Assembly (NCBI RefSeq): GCF_026967795.1
Contig: NZ_JAPVBH010000002.1
Location: forward strand, 702,617-766,616
Length of the DNA stretch: 64,000 bases
Direction of reading: 5' to 3'
From: Modestobacter sp. VKM Ac-2986
GTDB lineage: Bacteria; Actinomycetota; Actinomycetes; Mycobacteriales; Geodermatophilaceae
The notes under the pieces are model-generated. The model was not told the origin of the DNA and searched no databases. It saw only the letters and a list, made by a program, of their open reading frames with translations. Shown one piece after another: positions 41,169 through 48,914 of the stretch. Within the stretch, counting starts at the first letter, position 1. Each line of letters begins with the position of its first letter. Position numbers and translations under genes: made by a program.

Positions 41169-41555
41169 GTGGACGCACCCGCGCGCGTGCTGGTGGCCGA
41201 CGACGAGGAGGACATCCGCCTGCTGGTCACCCTGGCCGTCCGCCGGGCCGGCTGCTCGGTCGTCGCCGCGGTCGCCGACGGCGCGCAGGCCCTGGCCGTG
41301 GCCCGGTCCGAGCAGCCCGACCTGGTCGTGCTGGACGTGTCCATGCCCGAGGCGACCGGCCTCCAGGTGTGCGCCGCGCTGCGCGCCGAGCCGCGCACGG
41401 CCGGGTGCCGGGTGTTGCTGCTGTCGGCCGGAGCCTCCCCCGACGACGTCGCCCGGGGCCTGGCCGCCGGCGCCGACGCCTACCTCCCCAAGCCGTTCAC
41501 CGTCGCCGGCCTCGTCGCCCAGGTGCGGCTGCTGACCGCCCGGGACGCGGCGTGA
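41169..41555 (+). CDS. single-domain response regulator
   Basis: A 128-residue receiver with no output domain. VADDEED gives the acidic pair, VVLDVSMPEATG the phospho-acceptor Asp, LLLSAG the switch Ser and LPKPFTV the Lys. It starts with GTG after AGGAGG and overlaps the histidine kinase gene by 4 bp, so they are a pair. A stand-alone receiver must act by protein contact or as a phosphorelay step. Confidence 0.9.
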   Translation: MDAPARVLVADDEEDIRLLVTLAVRRAGCSVVAAVADGAQALAVARSEQPDLVVLDVSMPEATGLQVCAALRAEPRTAGCRVLLLSAGASPDDVARGLAAGADAYLPKPFTVAGLVAQVRLLTARDAA

Positions 41556-42997
41556 CCGCGCTGCTCGACCGGCCCCCCGCGGCGGTGGCAGGTCCCCCGG
41601 CCGCGCCCGGCCGCACGGCCCCGGTCGCCCTGGCGGTGCTGGCCCTGGCCGGCGTCGTCCTGCTGCTCACCGGGCCGCCGGTGCCCCTCGCCGTCCTCGG
41701 TGCGGGTGCGGTGCTGGTGGCGGTCGGTGAGCTCGCCCGCCGGCTGCACCGGCTGGTCACCGCGGCCGCCGAGTTGGAGGCCCAGCGCCGCGACCTCGTG
41801 ACCCGCGGCCGGTCGACCGCCGAGGACCTCGAGGTCGCCACCCGGATGATGCGGGCCCGCGCGCAGACGATGACCAGCGTCATCGACGCCGTCACCGAGC
41901 AGTCGATCATCGGCACCGACCGCGACGGGCTGGTCCGGGTGTGGAACCCCGGCGCCGAGCGGATGCTCGGGCTGCCCCGCGCCGACGTCGTCCGCGCCCG
42001 CACCATCACCGACTTCCACGCCCCCGAGGAGCTCGACGCCGAGGCCGGCGCCGACGACGGGGAGCACGTCGCCCCGGCCGCCCGGTTCGCCGCGCTGGTG
42101 CGCACCGCGCGGGAGCACGGCAGCGACGTCCGGGACTGGACCTACCTGACCGCCGACGGCCGCCGGCTCACCGTCTCGGTGGCGATCACCCCGCGCACCG
42201 ACGACGAGGGCGAGCAGGCCGGCTGGAACTTCGTCGGCACCGACATGACCGAGGCCCGGGAGACCGAGCGGCTCAAGGACCAGTTCGTCAGCCTCATCTC
42301 CCACGAGCTGCGCACCCCGCTGGCCTCGATCCTGGGCTACCTCGAACTGGTCGTGGACGACGAGGAGCAGCCGCTCACCGACGAGCAGGCGCAGTACCTG
42401 GGCATCGTCGAGCGCAACGCGCAGCGGCTGCTGCGGCTCGTCGGCGACCTGCTGTTCACCGCCCAGGTGGACGCCGGCCGGCTCACCCTCACCCCCGAGG
42501 ACGTCGACCTGGCCGCGATCGTGCGCGCCGCGGAGGACACCGCCCGGGTGACCGCCGCCGCCCGCGGGGTCGCCGTCGTCGTGGACCTGCCCGCCGAGGG
42601 CCTACTCGCCCGCGGTGACGCGCTGCGGCTCGGACAGGCCTGCGACAACCTGGTCTCCAACGCGGTCAAGTTCACCCCGTCCGGCGGTCAGGTCACCCTG
42701 CGGCTGCGCCGCGCCTGGCGGGACGCCGCCGGCACGCTCGCCAGCACGGCCGCCCCCGGCTGCTCGCCGGTGGCGCTGCTGTCGGTCAGCGACACCGGCA
42801 TCGGCATCCCGACCGGGGAGCAGGGCCAGCTGTTCACCAGCTTCTTCCGGGCCTCCACCGCCCGGCGCAACGCCGTCCCCGGGGTCGGGCTCGGCCTGAC
42901 GATCACCAAGGCCATCACCACCGCGCACGGCGGCACCCTGGACGTCGAGAGCGCCGAGGGCCGCGGCACCACCTTCACCCTCGCCCTCCCGCTGTAG
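41552..42997 (+). CDS. membrane PAS histidine kinase
   Basis: A 481-residue sensor kinase. Two adjacent membrane helices lie near residues 25-70 with almost no external loop. A coiled region leads to a PAS domain (~105-225, IIGTDRDGLVRVWNPGAERMLG), HisKA with SHELRTPLASILGYLELVV (His ~250) and an HATPase domain (NLVSNAVKFTPSG, DTGIGIP, GVGLGLTITKAI). It probably senses a cytoplasmic or membrane signal through PAS and phosphorylates the receiver encoded just upstream. Confidence 0.9.
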   Translation: MTALLDRPPAAVAGPPAAPGRTAPVALAVLALAGVVLLLTGPPVPLAVLGAGAVLVAVGELARRLHRLVTAAAELEAQRRDLVTRGRSTAEDLEVATRMMRARAQTMTSVIDAVTEQSIIGTDRDGLVRVWNPGAERMLGLPRADVVRARTITDFHAPEELDAEAGADDGEHVAPAARFAALVRTAREHGSDVRDWTYLTADGRRLTVSVAITPRTDDEGEQAGWNFVGTDMTEARETERLKDQFVSLISHELRTPLASILGYLELVVDDEEQPLTDEQAQYLGIVERNAQRLLRLVGDLLFTAQVDAGRLTLTPEDVDLAAIVRAAEDTARVTAAARGVAVVVDLPAEGLLARGDALRLGQACDNLVSNAVKFTPSGGQVTLRLRRAWRDAAGTLASTAAPGCSPVALLSVSDTGIGIPTGEQGQLFTSFFRASTARRNAVPGVGLGLTITKAITTAHGGTLDVESAEGRGTTFTLALPL

Positions 42998-43009
42998 TCC
43001 TGGCCCCCC

Positions 43010-43066
43010 GGCCCCCGTGCAGGGACCCGCCGCGAGCCTGCGAGTGGTGGGGGGCACGGGGGTCCT
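43010..43066. terminator. dispersed GC-rich hairpin element, copy after the kinase gene
   Basis: CCCCCGTGC and GCACGGGGG (9 bp, perfect) enclose the family core CCCGCCGCGAG...GGTGGGG, 13 bp after the stop at 42997. Confidence 0.6.
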
Positions 43067-43178
43067 CCAATTGCGGCTTTCTTGCGGAACGCTGGCGGGT
43101 GGCCTGCGGATCGACCTCCAGAGTCATCCCTGTCGCCGGGAACGCCCGCCGACACCGGACTCCCGAGGAGACGCAGCC

Positions 43179-43796
43179 ATGACCGCCGCCACCACCACCG
43201 CCACCCGCAGCCGCAACGTCCGCAAGGTCCTCGGCTCGCTGGGTGTCATCGGTGCCGCTGCCGCCGTCGCCGGCATGGGCACCTTCGGCTCCTTCACCGA
43301 CAGCACCACCCCGCTGGCCGCCTCGGTCACCTCCGGCACCCTCTCGCTCGACCTGGCCGGCCTCAACGAGAACCTGAGCATCTCCGCGGCGAACCTCGTG
43401 CCCGGTGACTCGGTGGCCACCCGGTTCAACCTGGAGAACTCCGGCACCGTGGACATGGCCGCGATCGGCCTGGGCGTCACCGCGTCGCCGTCGAGCGTCC
43501 TGGACACCGACAAGGTCAACGGCCTCAAGCTGGCCATCGACTCCTGCAGCGTGTCCTGGACCGTCGCCCCCAACAACACCTTCACCTGCGCCGGCACGAC
43601 CAAGTCCGTGCTCGCACCGACCGCCGCGACGAGCACCACGACGCTGGCCAACCTGAACAGCCTCGCCGCCGGCAAGTCGGACAACCTGGTCGTGAAGCTC
43701 TCCCTCCCCGAGGCGGCCGGCAACGAGTTCCAGGGCAAGACCAGCACCCTCTCCCTCGTCTTCACCGGCACCCAGAAGACCGGCACCACCCGCTGA
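43179..43796 (+). CDS. TasA/camelysin-like exported protein
   Basis: A 205-residue secreted protein. A signal peptide (RKVLGSLGVIGAAAAVAGMGTFGSFTD) is followed by the family start of processed TasA/CalY proteins: STTPLAASVTSGTLSLDLAG, then SISAANLVPGDSVATRFNLENSGTVDM. The GDS..R...L.N.G pattern is shared with TasA and camelysin. In Bacillus such proteins are processed by SipW and build amyloid-like matrix fibres; here the SipW-like gene lies 49 bp downstream. Fibre formation is an inference. The ATG follows CGAGGAG. Confidence 0.75.
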   Translation: MTAATTTATRSRNVRKVLGSLGVIGAAAAVAGMGTFGSFTDSTTPLAASVTSGTLSLDLAGLNENLSISAANLVPGDSVATRFNLENSGTVDMAAIGLGVTASPSSVLDTDKVNGLKLAIDSCSVSWTVAPNNTFTCAGTTKSVLAPTAATSTTTLANLNSLAAGKSDNLVVKLSLPEAAGNEFQGKTSTLSLVFTGTQKTGTTR

Positions 43797-43845
43797 CCTG
43801 CCGGCCCTGACCGCCCTGACCGCCGCTCCCCCGAGAGGACCTGAC

Positions 43846-44481
43846 ATGACCACCGCACTCGCCACGGACTTCGCCCCCGCGTTCCGTCCGGCGCAGCAGC
43901 TCACCGGGATGCCGCGGCTCGCCGCCGGCCTCGTGAGGCGCGCGGTCGACCTGGTCCTCCGCTGGACGGTCCGCCTGGTCGTCACCCTCGCCGTCCTGTC
44001 CTTCGGCCTGCTGGCCATCGGCCCGCACGTGTTCGGCTACCGGACGATGACGATGCTGACCGGGAGCATGACCGGCACGATCGACGTCGGGGACGTCCAG
44101 GTCGTCACGCCGCTGCCGGTGGCCGAGGTCACCGAGGGCATGATCATCGCCTACCACATCCCGATCGACGACCACCACCTCGTCACCCACCGGGTCATCG
44201 GCGTGCAGACCGCCGCCGACGGCACCGTCACCGTGCAGACCAAGGGCGATGCCAACACCGCAGCCGACCCGTGGCAGGCCCAGCTCCAGGGCGACACCGC
44301 CTACCAGGTCCGCGCCGTCGTGCCCGAGCTCGGCCACGTCGTCCAGGCCCTCCGCTCCCCCGTGCTGAGCCAGGCGCTGGTCTACGGCGCCCCGGCCCTG
44401 CTGGCCGGCTGGCTGCTGCTGTCGATCTGGCGCCCCACCGCCCCGGCCGCCGAGCGCCGCACCGAGGACGACGACGCGTGA
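43846..44481 (+). CDS. SipW-like (ER-type) signal peptidase I
   Basis: A 211-residue membrane peptidase. After one N-terminal helix (LVVTLAVLSFGLLAIGPHVFG) the catalytic Ser sits in LTGSMTGTI. The general base is His in LVTHRVIG, not the Lys of bacterial-type enzymes, which marks the SipW/archaeal-eukaryotic class. TKGDANTAADPW matches the GDxN box. A second helix anchors the C-terminus (VYGAPALLAGWLLLSIW). Location right after the TasA-like gene implies it processes that protein. Confidence 0.85.
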   Translation: MTTALATDFAPAFRPAQQLTGMPRLAAGLVRRAVDLVLRWTVRLVVTLAVLSFGLLAIGPHVFGYRTMTMLTGSMTGTIDVGDVQVVTPLPVAEVTEGMIIAYHIPIDDHHLVTHRVIGVQTAADGTVTVQTKGDANTAADPWQAQLQGDTAYQVRAVVPELGHVVQALRSPVLSQALVYGAPALLAGWLLLSIWRPTAPAAERRTEDDDA

Positions 44482-44569
44482 GCCTCCGCCGCCGCGTCCT
44501 GCAGGTCCGCCCCACCACCCACCCCGGCTCCGGCTGGACCCCCACGACCGTCCTGACAGGAGCCCCGAC

Positions 44570-45445
44570 GTGCTGACCGCCCTGGTGATCGACGAGTCCC
44601 GTACCGCCCGCGCGCAGGTGACCGGCCTGCTGGAGCTGGCCGGCTGGGGCGTGCACGAGGCCGGTGACGCCGAGGACGCCCGCTGGCTGAACGCCTCGCT
44701 CGCCGTCGACCTGGTGGTCACCGCCGCCACCGTCCTGGGCGCCCCCTCCGGCGCCGCCCTGCTGACCGAGCTGCGCACCGCCGGCAGCACCGCCCGCTTC
44801 CTGGTCGTCACCCCCGAGCCCACCGCCGAGGTCCGCGCCGCGGCCGCGGCCGCCGGCGCCCTCGCCTGCCTCCCTGCCCCGGTGGACGCCCGGCTGCTGC
44901 TGGACCTGCTCGCCCGTCGCGGCACCACCCCACCGACCGCGCTGGTCGACGCCGAGGACCTGCACGACGCCGACCGGGACGACGAGCTCGCCGACCGGCT
45001 GCAGGCGATGTACGACGCGGCGCTGCCCGGCCGCTTCTCCGCCATCGACCGCGGCGCCCGCGCCGGGGACCCGCAGGCGCTCGCCGACGCGGCCTTCACC
45101 CTGGCCGGGACGTCGGGCCAGCTCGGCCACCCCGACGTCGCCGACGTCTGCCAGGCCATCGCCGCCGACGCCCGGCGCGGCGTCCTGGCGCACTCCCGGG
45201 TCTCCGAGCTGGCCGGGCTGGCCGGTGTCGACCGCCGGGTCGCCGACCGCCGCCGGGCGCCCGGCGCCGTCCACGGGGACCGCGGCGAGCCGCGCGGCAC
45301 CCGGGACCGCCGTCTCGACCAGGCCGACCGGCGGGGCCGGTCCGTGGCCGACCGCTCCACCGGCGCGGCGATGGACGTGCTCGAGCAGGCCGCCGACGCC
45401 GCGGCCGGCCGCCTCGCCGCCCGCCGGCACCGCCCCGCCACCTGA
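44570..45445 (+). CDS. degenerate receiver-HPt protein
   Basis: A 291-residue protein. Residues 1-~115 look like a receiver (LVIDESRTA keeps an acidic pair) but the phospho-acceptor Asp is missing (VVTAATVLG instead of VLLD.xMP) and the Lys is replaced (CLPAPV). Residues ~140-230 look like an HPt helical bundle, but the expected AHxLKG motif reads AFTLAG, so the phosphorylatable His is lost. The rest is Arg/Asp-rich. It cannot relay phosphate in the normal way and may be a scaffold or inhibitor. GTG at 44570 after CAGGAGC. Confidence 0.7.
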   Translation: MLTALVIDESRTARAQVTGLLELAGWGVHEAGDAEDARWLNASLAVDLVVTAATVLGAPSGAALLTELRTAGSTARFLVVTPEPTAEVRAAAAAAGALACLPAPVDARLLLDLLARRGTTPPTALVDAEDLHDADRDDELADRLQAMYDAALPGRFSAIDRGARAGDPQALADAAFTLAGTSGQLGHPDVADVCQAIAADARRGVLAHSRVSELAGLAGVDRRVADRRRAPGAVHGDRGEPRGTRDRRLDQADRRGRSVADRSTGAAMDVLEQAADAAAGRLAARRHRPAT

Positions 45446-45446
45446 G

Positions 45447-45512
45447 GACCCCCTCACCCCCTGCGAGGGGGCCGGACGACGAAGGGCCCGGTCCCCATGC
45501 GGGGGCCGGGCC
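45447..45512. terminator. two adjacent hairpins between convergent genes
   Basis: CCCCCTC/GAGGGGG at 45450-45475 and GGCCCGG(T)CCCC/GGGG(G)CCGGGCC at 45485-45512. They lie between the receiver-HPt gene and the convergent OmpR-type gene. Confidence 0.7.
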
Positions 45513-45537
45513 GTTCGCCGGATGCAGCAGGTGCCGC

Positions 45538-46242
45538 TCAGGCCACCAGTCGGTAGCCCACTCCGCGCACCGTCTTGATCTCCGGGCTCTGCAGCCCGGC
45601 CGCCGTCAACTTCCGGCGGAGGTTGGACATGTGCGCCTCGACGAGGCGCAGGTTGCCCTCCCAGTCCGTCTGCCACACCTCGCGCAGCAGGGTCTCCCGC
45701 TGCAGCACCCGGCCGGGCCGGGCGACGAGGGCGGCGAGCAGGTCGAACTCGGTGCGGGTCAGGTCGACGGCGGAACCGTCCACCCGCACCTCACGGCTGT
45801 CGGGGTCGACCTCGAGCTCGGCCAGCCGCTGGACGCTGTCCTCCAGCGGGGCGCGCGGCTCGGGGACGGCGACCGTCCGCGGCCGGCGCAGCATGGTCTG
45901 CACCCGCGCCACGAGCTCGCGCGGGGAGAAGGGCTTGGCCATGTAGCCGTCCGCGCCGACGGCCAGCCCGATGAGCAGGTCGACCTCCTCGGCGCGCGCG
46001 GTGAGCATGAGGACGTAGCAGTCGGTCTCGGCGCGCAGCTGCCGGCAGACCTCGGTGCCGTCGGCGTCGGGGAGCCCCAGGTCCAGCACGACGACGTCCG
46101 GCGCCTCGCGGCGCACCTCGGCCAGGCAGGCCGCTCCGGAGACCGCCTCGCGGACGTCCATCCCGGCGCGGCGCAGCACGGTGACGACGAGCTCGCGGAT
46201 CTCGTCGGTGTCCTCGACCACGAGCACGGACTGACCCGGCAC
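45538..46242 (-). CDS. OmpR-type response regulator
   Basis: A 234-residue regulator. Receiver: VVEDTDE, VVLDLGLPDADG (acceptor Asp), MLTARAE and AKPFSPRELVARV (Lys). A winged-helix DNA-binding domain follows (LTRTEFDLLAALVARPGRVLQRETLLREVW, IKTVRGVGYRLV). No kinase gene is adjacent on its strand, so it could be the transcriptional output of the kinase at 41552 or an orphan. GTG at 46242 follows GAGGAGGGG. Confidence 0.92.
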   Translation of the reverse strand: MPGQSVLVVEDTDEIRELVVTVLRRAGMDVREAVSGAACLAEVRREAPDVVVLDLGLPDADGTEVCRQLRAETDCYVLMLTARAEEVDLLIGLAVGADGYMAKPFSPRELVARVQTMLRRPRTVAVPEPRAPLEDSVQRLAELEVDPDSREVRVDGSAVDLTRTEFDLLAALVARPGRVLQRETLLREVWQTDWEGNLRLVEAHMSNLRRKLTAAGLQSPEIKTVRGVGYRLVA

Positions 46243-46425
46243 GACCCCTCCTCACGACACGCACGGCACGCCGCGGTGGCGTCCACCGAGGTCATCGTCA
46301 CCGGCACACCGGATGCCCACCCGGACGCCGGCCCGTTCACCCCAACGGATGACGGACCGCCGCCACCGACCGTGCGCCCACCGGGGTCCCGAGGCCCGCC
46401 CGGCCCCGCTCGGCGCACAGTCGAC

Positions 46426-46497
46426 GAAGGACCCCCTCGGCCCCCTCTCAGGGCCCCGCCCTGAGCTCGCGAAGGGTGGGGGGAGAGGGGGTCCTTC
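46426..46497. terminator. dispersed GC-rich hairpin element with 13-bp outer arms
   Basis: GAAGGACCCCCTC pairs perfectly with GAGGGGGTCCTTC, and CCCCCTCTC with GAGAGGGGG inside it. It ends 1 bp before the stop of the acyl-CoA dehydrogenase gene (minus strand). Best-preserved outer stem of the family. Confidence 0.75.
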
Positions 46498-46498
46498 T

Positions 46499-47677
46499 TC
46501 AGGCGAAGGCGCTGAGGCCGGTGATCGAGCGGCCGACGATGAGGGTGTTCATCTCCCGGGTGCCCTCGTAGGAGTACAGCGCCTCGGCGTCGGCGAAGAA
46601 CCGGATGACGTCGTGCTCGAGCACGATCCCGTTGCCGCCGAAGAGCTCCCGCGCCCACGCGACGGTCTCCCGGCACCGGCTGGTGACGTAGCTCTTGGCC
46701 AGCGCCGCCTGGTCGTCGCGGAGCAGGCCGTCCTCCTGGAGCTGGGAGAGCCGCACCGTCATGCCCATGCTGGCGGTGACGTTGCCCAGCATCCGGGCCA
46801 GCAGGTCCTGGATCAGCTGGAACCCCCCGATCGGCCGGCCGAACTGCTCGCGCTCCTTGGCGTAGCGCACCGCGACCTCGTAGGCGCCGAGCTGGCAGCC
46901 CACCCCGGCCCAGGCGACGCCGGCGCGGGTCTCCTTGAGCACCTTGTTGACGTCGCGGAAGCTGTTGCAGTTCTCCAGCTTCGCCGACGCCGGGATGCGG
47001 CAGTCGGTGAAGGTGAGGTCGGCGTTCTGCACCGTGCGGAGGGCGAACTTGTGCTCGATCTTGGCGGCGGAGAAGCCGGGCGTGCCCTTCTCCACCAGGA
47101 AGCCCTTGACCTGGTCGTCGGCGACGTCGCGGGCGAACACGATCAGGACGTCGGCGAAGGTGCCGTTGCCGATCCAGCGCTTGGCCCCGTCCAGCACCCA
47201 CTCGTCGCCGTCCCGGCGGGCGGTGGTGCGCATCCCGCGGGCGACGTCGGAACCGCCCAGCGGCTCGGTGAGCCCGAAGGCGCCGATCGTCTCCATGGTG
47301 CGCATCGAGGGGACCCAGCGGGCCTGCTGCTCCGCCGAGCCCAGGAGCATCAGCGAGCCCAGCGCCAGGCCGTTGTGGACGCCGAAGAAGGTGGCCATCG
47401 ACGGGTCGACCCGGGCCAGCTCCATGGCCTGGAAGCCCTCCATGAGCCGGGAGATCCGCGGGCGGCCCTCGTGGTCGTAGGAGCGGCCGACCAGGTCGGC
47501 CTCGACGAAGCGCGGGATGAGGTCCATCGGGAACTCCGCAGCGGCCCACGCGGCGTTGACCCGCGGCTTCACCTCGGCGGCGAGGAACTCCCGGAGGGCC
47601 ACCAGTTCCTTCTGCTCGCTGTCGCTGAGCAGCGACTGGAACGCGAAGAAGTCCGCGGGCAGGTGGTCGGCGGTCAT
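46499..47677 (-). CDS. acyl-CoA dehydrogenase (glutaryl-CoA dehydrogenase-like)
   Basis: A 392-residue flavoenzyme. FGLTEPLGGSDVARGMRTTA is the FAD/substrate motif, KRWIGNGTFADVLIVFARD the middle strand domain, and the catalytic Glu lies in ALYSYEGTREMNTLIVGRSITG near the end, the position used by GCD and short-chain enzymes. REQFGRPIGGFQLIQDLLARM is family-typical. It oxidises an acyl-CoA, perhaps glutaryl-CoA or a related dicarboxyl ester. The ATG follows GAGAGAGGG. A TTAC..GTAA palindrome lies upstream. Confidence 0.87.
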   Translation of the reverse strand: MTADHLPADFFAFQSLLSDSEQKELVALREFLAAEVKPRVNAAWAAAEFPMDLIPRFVEADLVGRSYDHEGRPRISRLMEGFQAMELARVDPSMATFFGVHNGLALGSLMLLGSAEQQARWVPSMRTMETIGAFGLTEPLGGSDVARGMRTTARRDGDEWVLDGAKRWIGNGTFADVLIVFARDVADDQVKGFLVEKGTPGFSAAKIEHKFALRTVQNADLTFTDCRIPASAKLENCNSFRDVNKVLKETRAGVAWAGVGCQLGAYEVAVRYAKEREQFGRPIGGFQLIQDLLARMLGNVTASMGMTVRLSQLQEDGLLRDDQAALAKSYVTSRCRETVAWARELFGGNGIVLEHDVIRFFADAEALYSYEGTREMNTLIVGRSITGLSAFA

Positions 47678-47727
47678 GGCAGGCCCTCTCTCTCGTCATC
47701 GTCGACGTCGTGCTCGATGATGACGAA

Positions 47728-47743
47728 GTTACCCCTCAGTAAC
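47728..47743. promoter_or_regulatory. GTTAC-N6-GTAAC palindrome upstream of the acyl-CoA dehydrogenase gene
   Basis: Perfect 5-bp arms, 51 bp before the start at 47677, in an otherwise GC-rich stretch. Acyl-CoA dehydrogenase genes are often controlled by TetR repressors with TTAC/GTAA-type sites; the regulator is not in the window. Confidence 0.4.
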
Positions 47744-47754
47744 AAGAGCCGGCC

Positions 47755-47785
47755 GGCACGTCCCCGCGTGTCCCGGGGACGTGCC
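47755..47785. terminator. hairpin after the PEP mutase family gene
   Basis: GGCACGTCCCCG and its 12-bp complement around a 7-nt loop, 9 bp past the stop at 47794 (minus strand). Confidence 0.7.
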
Positions 47786-47793
47786 GCGGCGTC

Positions 47794-48576
47794 CTAGTTG
47801 AGCGGCCGGGTGCCCGCCGGCAGGGTGCCCCCGGCGACCATCGCGGTGACGGCGTCCTGGAGCGCGGTGAGCGCCACGCGCTGGGTGTTCGGGCCGGTCG
47901 AGACCCGCGCGACGCCCAGCTCCTGCAGCTCGCCGGCCGGCAGGGACCTCCCCGGCACGCTGATCACCGAGAGCTTGCGGGGCCCGAACGCATCGACCAG
48001 GGCGGCGACCTCGTCCCGGGCCACGACGCCGGGGACGAACACGACCGGCGCGCCGGCCTCGAGGAACGCCCGCCCCCGGGTGACCGCCTCGGCGAGGACG
48101 GCCGAGCGGTCGGCGTCCGGACCTGCCTTCAGGAGGGCGTCGGTGCGGGCGTTGAGCACGAAGTCGATGCCGGCGTCCCGCCCGGCGCGGAGCGCGGCCT
48201 CGACGGCGGCGACCGCCTCGTCCAGCGGCTTCATCTGGTCCTCGAGGTTGCCGCCGACGACGCCCACCTCGATCGCCCGCCGGACGGTGTCCCCGGCGTC
48301 CCCGTAGCCCGCCTCGAGGTCCATGCTCACCGGCACGTCGACGGCGGCGACGATGCGGCCGACCATGTCCAGGTGCAGCTCGAGGGGGATGTTCTCCCCG
48401 TCCGCGTAGCCGAAGGTGGCCGCGATCGAGTGGCTCGCGGTGGCCAGGGCGCGCACGCCCGGCGTGCCGGCGACGACGGTGGCCGACACGACGTCCCAGA
48501 CGTTGGTCAGGGTCAGGATCTCCGGGGCGGTGTGCAGGTCGAGCAGGGTGCGGGCGCGGGTGGCGAGGTCGGTCAT
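47794..48576 (-). CDS. isocitrate lyase/PEP mutase superfamily protein
   Basis: A 260-residue TIM-barrel enzyme. LTLTNVWDVVSATVV, LATASHSIAATFGYADGE, VSMDLEAGYGDAGDTVRRAIEVGVVGGNLEDQ and FVLNARTDALLKAG follow the metal-binding and substrate loops of the family (Asp and Glu in DLEAGYGD and NLEDQ). Members include 2-methylisocitrate lyase-like, oxaloacetate decarboxylase-like and phosphonate enzymes; the specific reaction is not predictable. The ATG at 48576 opens near a divergent small gene. Confidence 0.82.
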   Translation of the reverse strand: MTDLATRARTLLDLHTAPEILTLTNVWDVVSATVVAGTPGVRALATASHSIAATFGYADGENIPLELHLDMVGRIVAAVDVPVSMDLEAGYGDAGDTVRRAIEVGVVGGNLEDQMKPLDEAVAAVEAALRAGRDAGIDFVLNARTDALLKAGPDADRSAVLAEAVTRGRAFLEAGAPVVFVPGVVARDEVAALVDAFGPRKLSVISVPGRSLPAGELQELGVARVSTGPNTQRVALTALQDAVTAMVAGGTLPAGTRPLN

Positions 48577-48652
48577 GCCCGCATCATGGCCAACGGCCGG
48601 CGCTCACGTCGACCCCGAGCGGGTGCCTCCCGGGGGCCTCCCGCAGCGTGGT

Positions 48653-48847
48653 TCAGTCGCGGCGGGCGCCTGGCTCCGGCCGGGTCGAGGGCATGCGGAG
48701 GGCGGCCACGAGGATGCCGGCGGACGCCGCCCAGAAGGGGTTGTCGAGGACGCCGACCGCCACCAGCAGGAGTCCGGCCAGCAGCCCCAGCGCGGCACCG
48801 GCGAACGACCAGACCGTGAGCCGGGAGAGGAACGTCAGCGCGTCCAT
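48653..48847 (-). CDS. 64-residue membrane protein
   Basis: A small protein with two hydrophobic helices: TVWSFAGAALGLLAGLLLVAVGVL and PFWAASAGILVAAL, ending in a basic tail. The ATG at 48847 lies 7 nt after CATCCT, consistent with a leaderless message divergent from purT; a TTG at 48883 would add 12 residues. No recognised family. Confidence 0.5.
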   Translation of the reverse strand: MDALTFLSRLTVWSFAGAALGLLAGLLLVAVGVLDNPFWAASAGILVAALRMPSTRPEPGARRD

Positions 48848-48902
48848 GCCGACCAGGATGCCGGGTCCGCCGAGACCGGGCAACGGCCCGCGGGACGCTC
48901 TC

Positions 48903-48908
48903 TAGCCT
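48903..48908 (+). promoter_or_regulatory. -10 box TAGCCT of the leaderless purT promoter
   Basis: TAGCCT lies 6 nt before the ATG at 48915 with no ribosome-binding sequence between. Confidence 0.5.
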
Positions 48909-48914
48909 GGTCGC

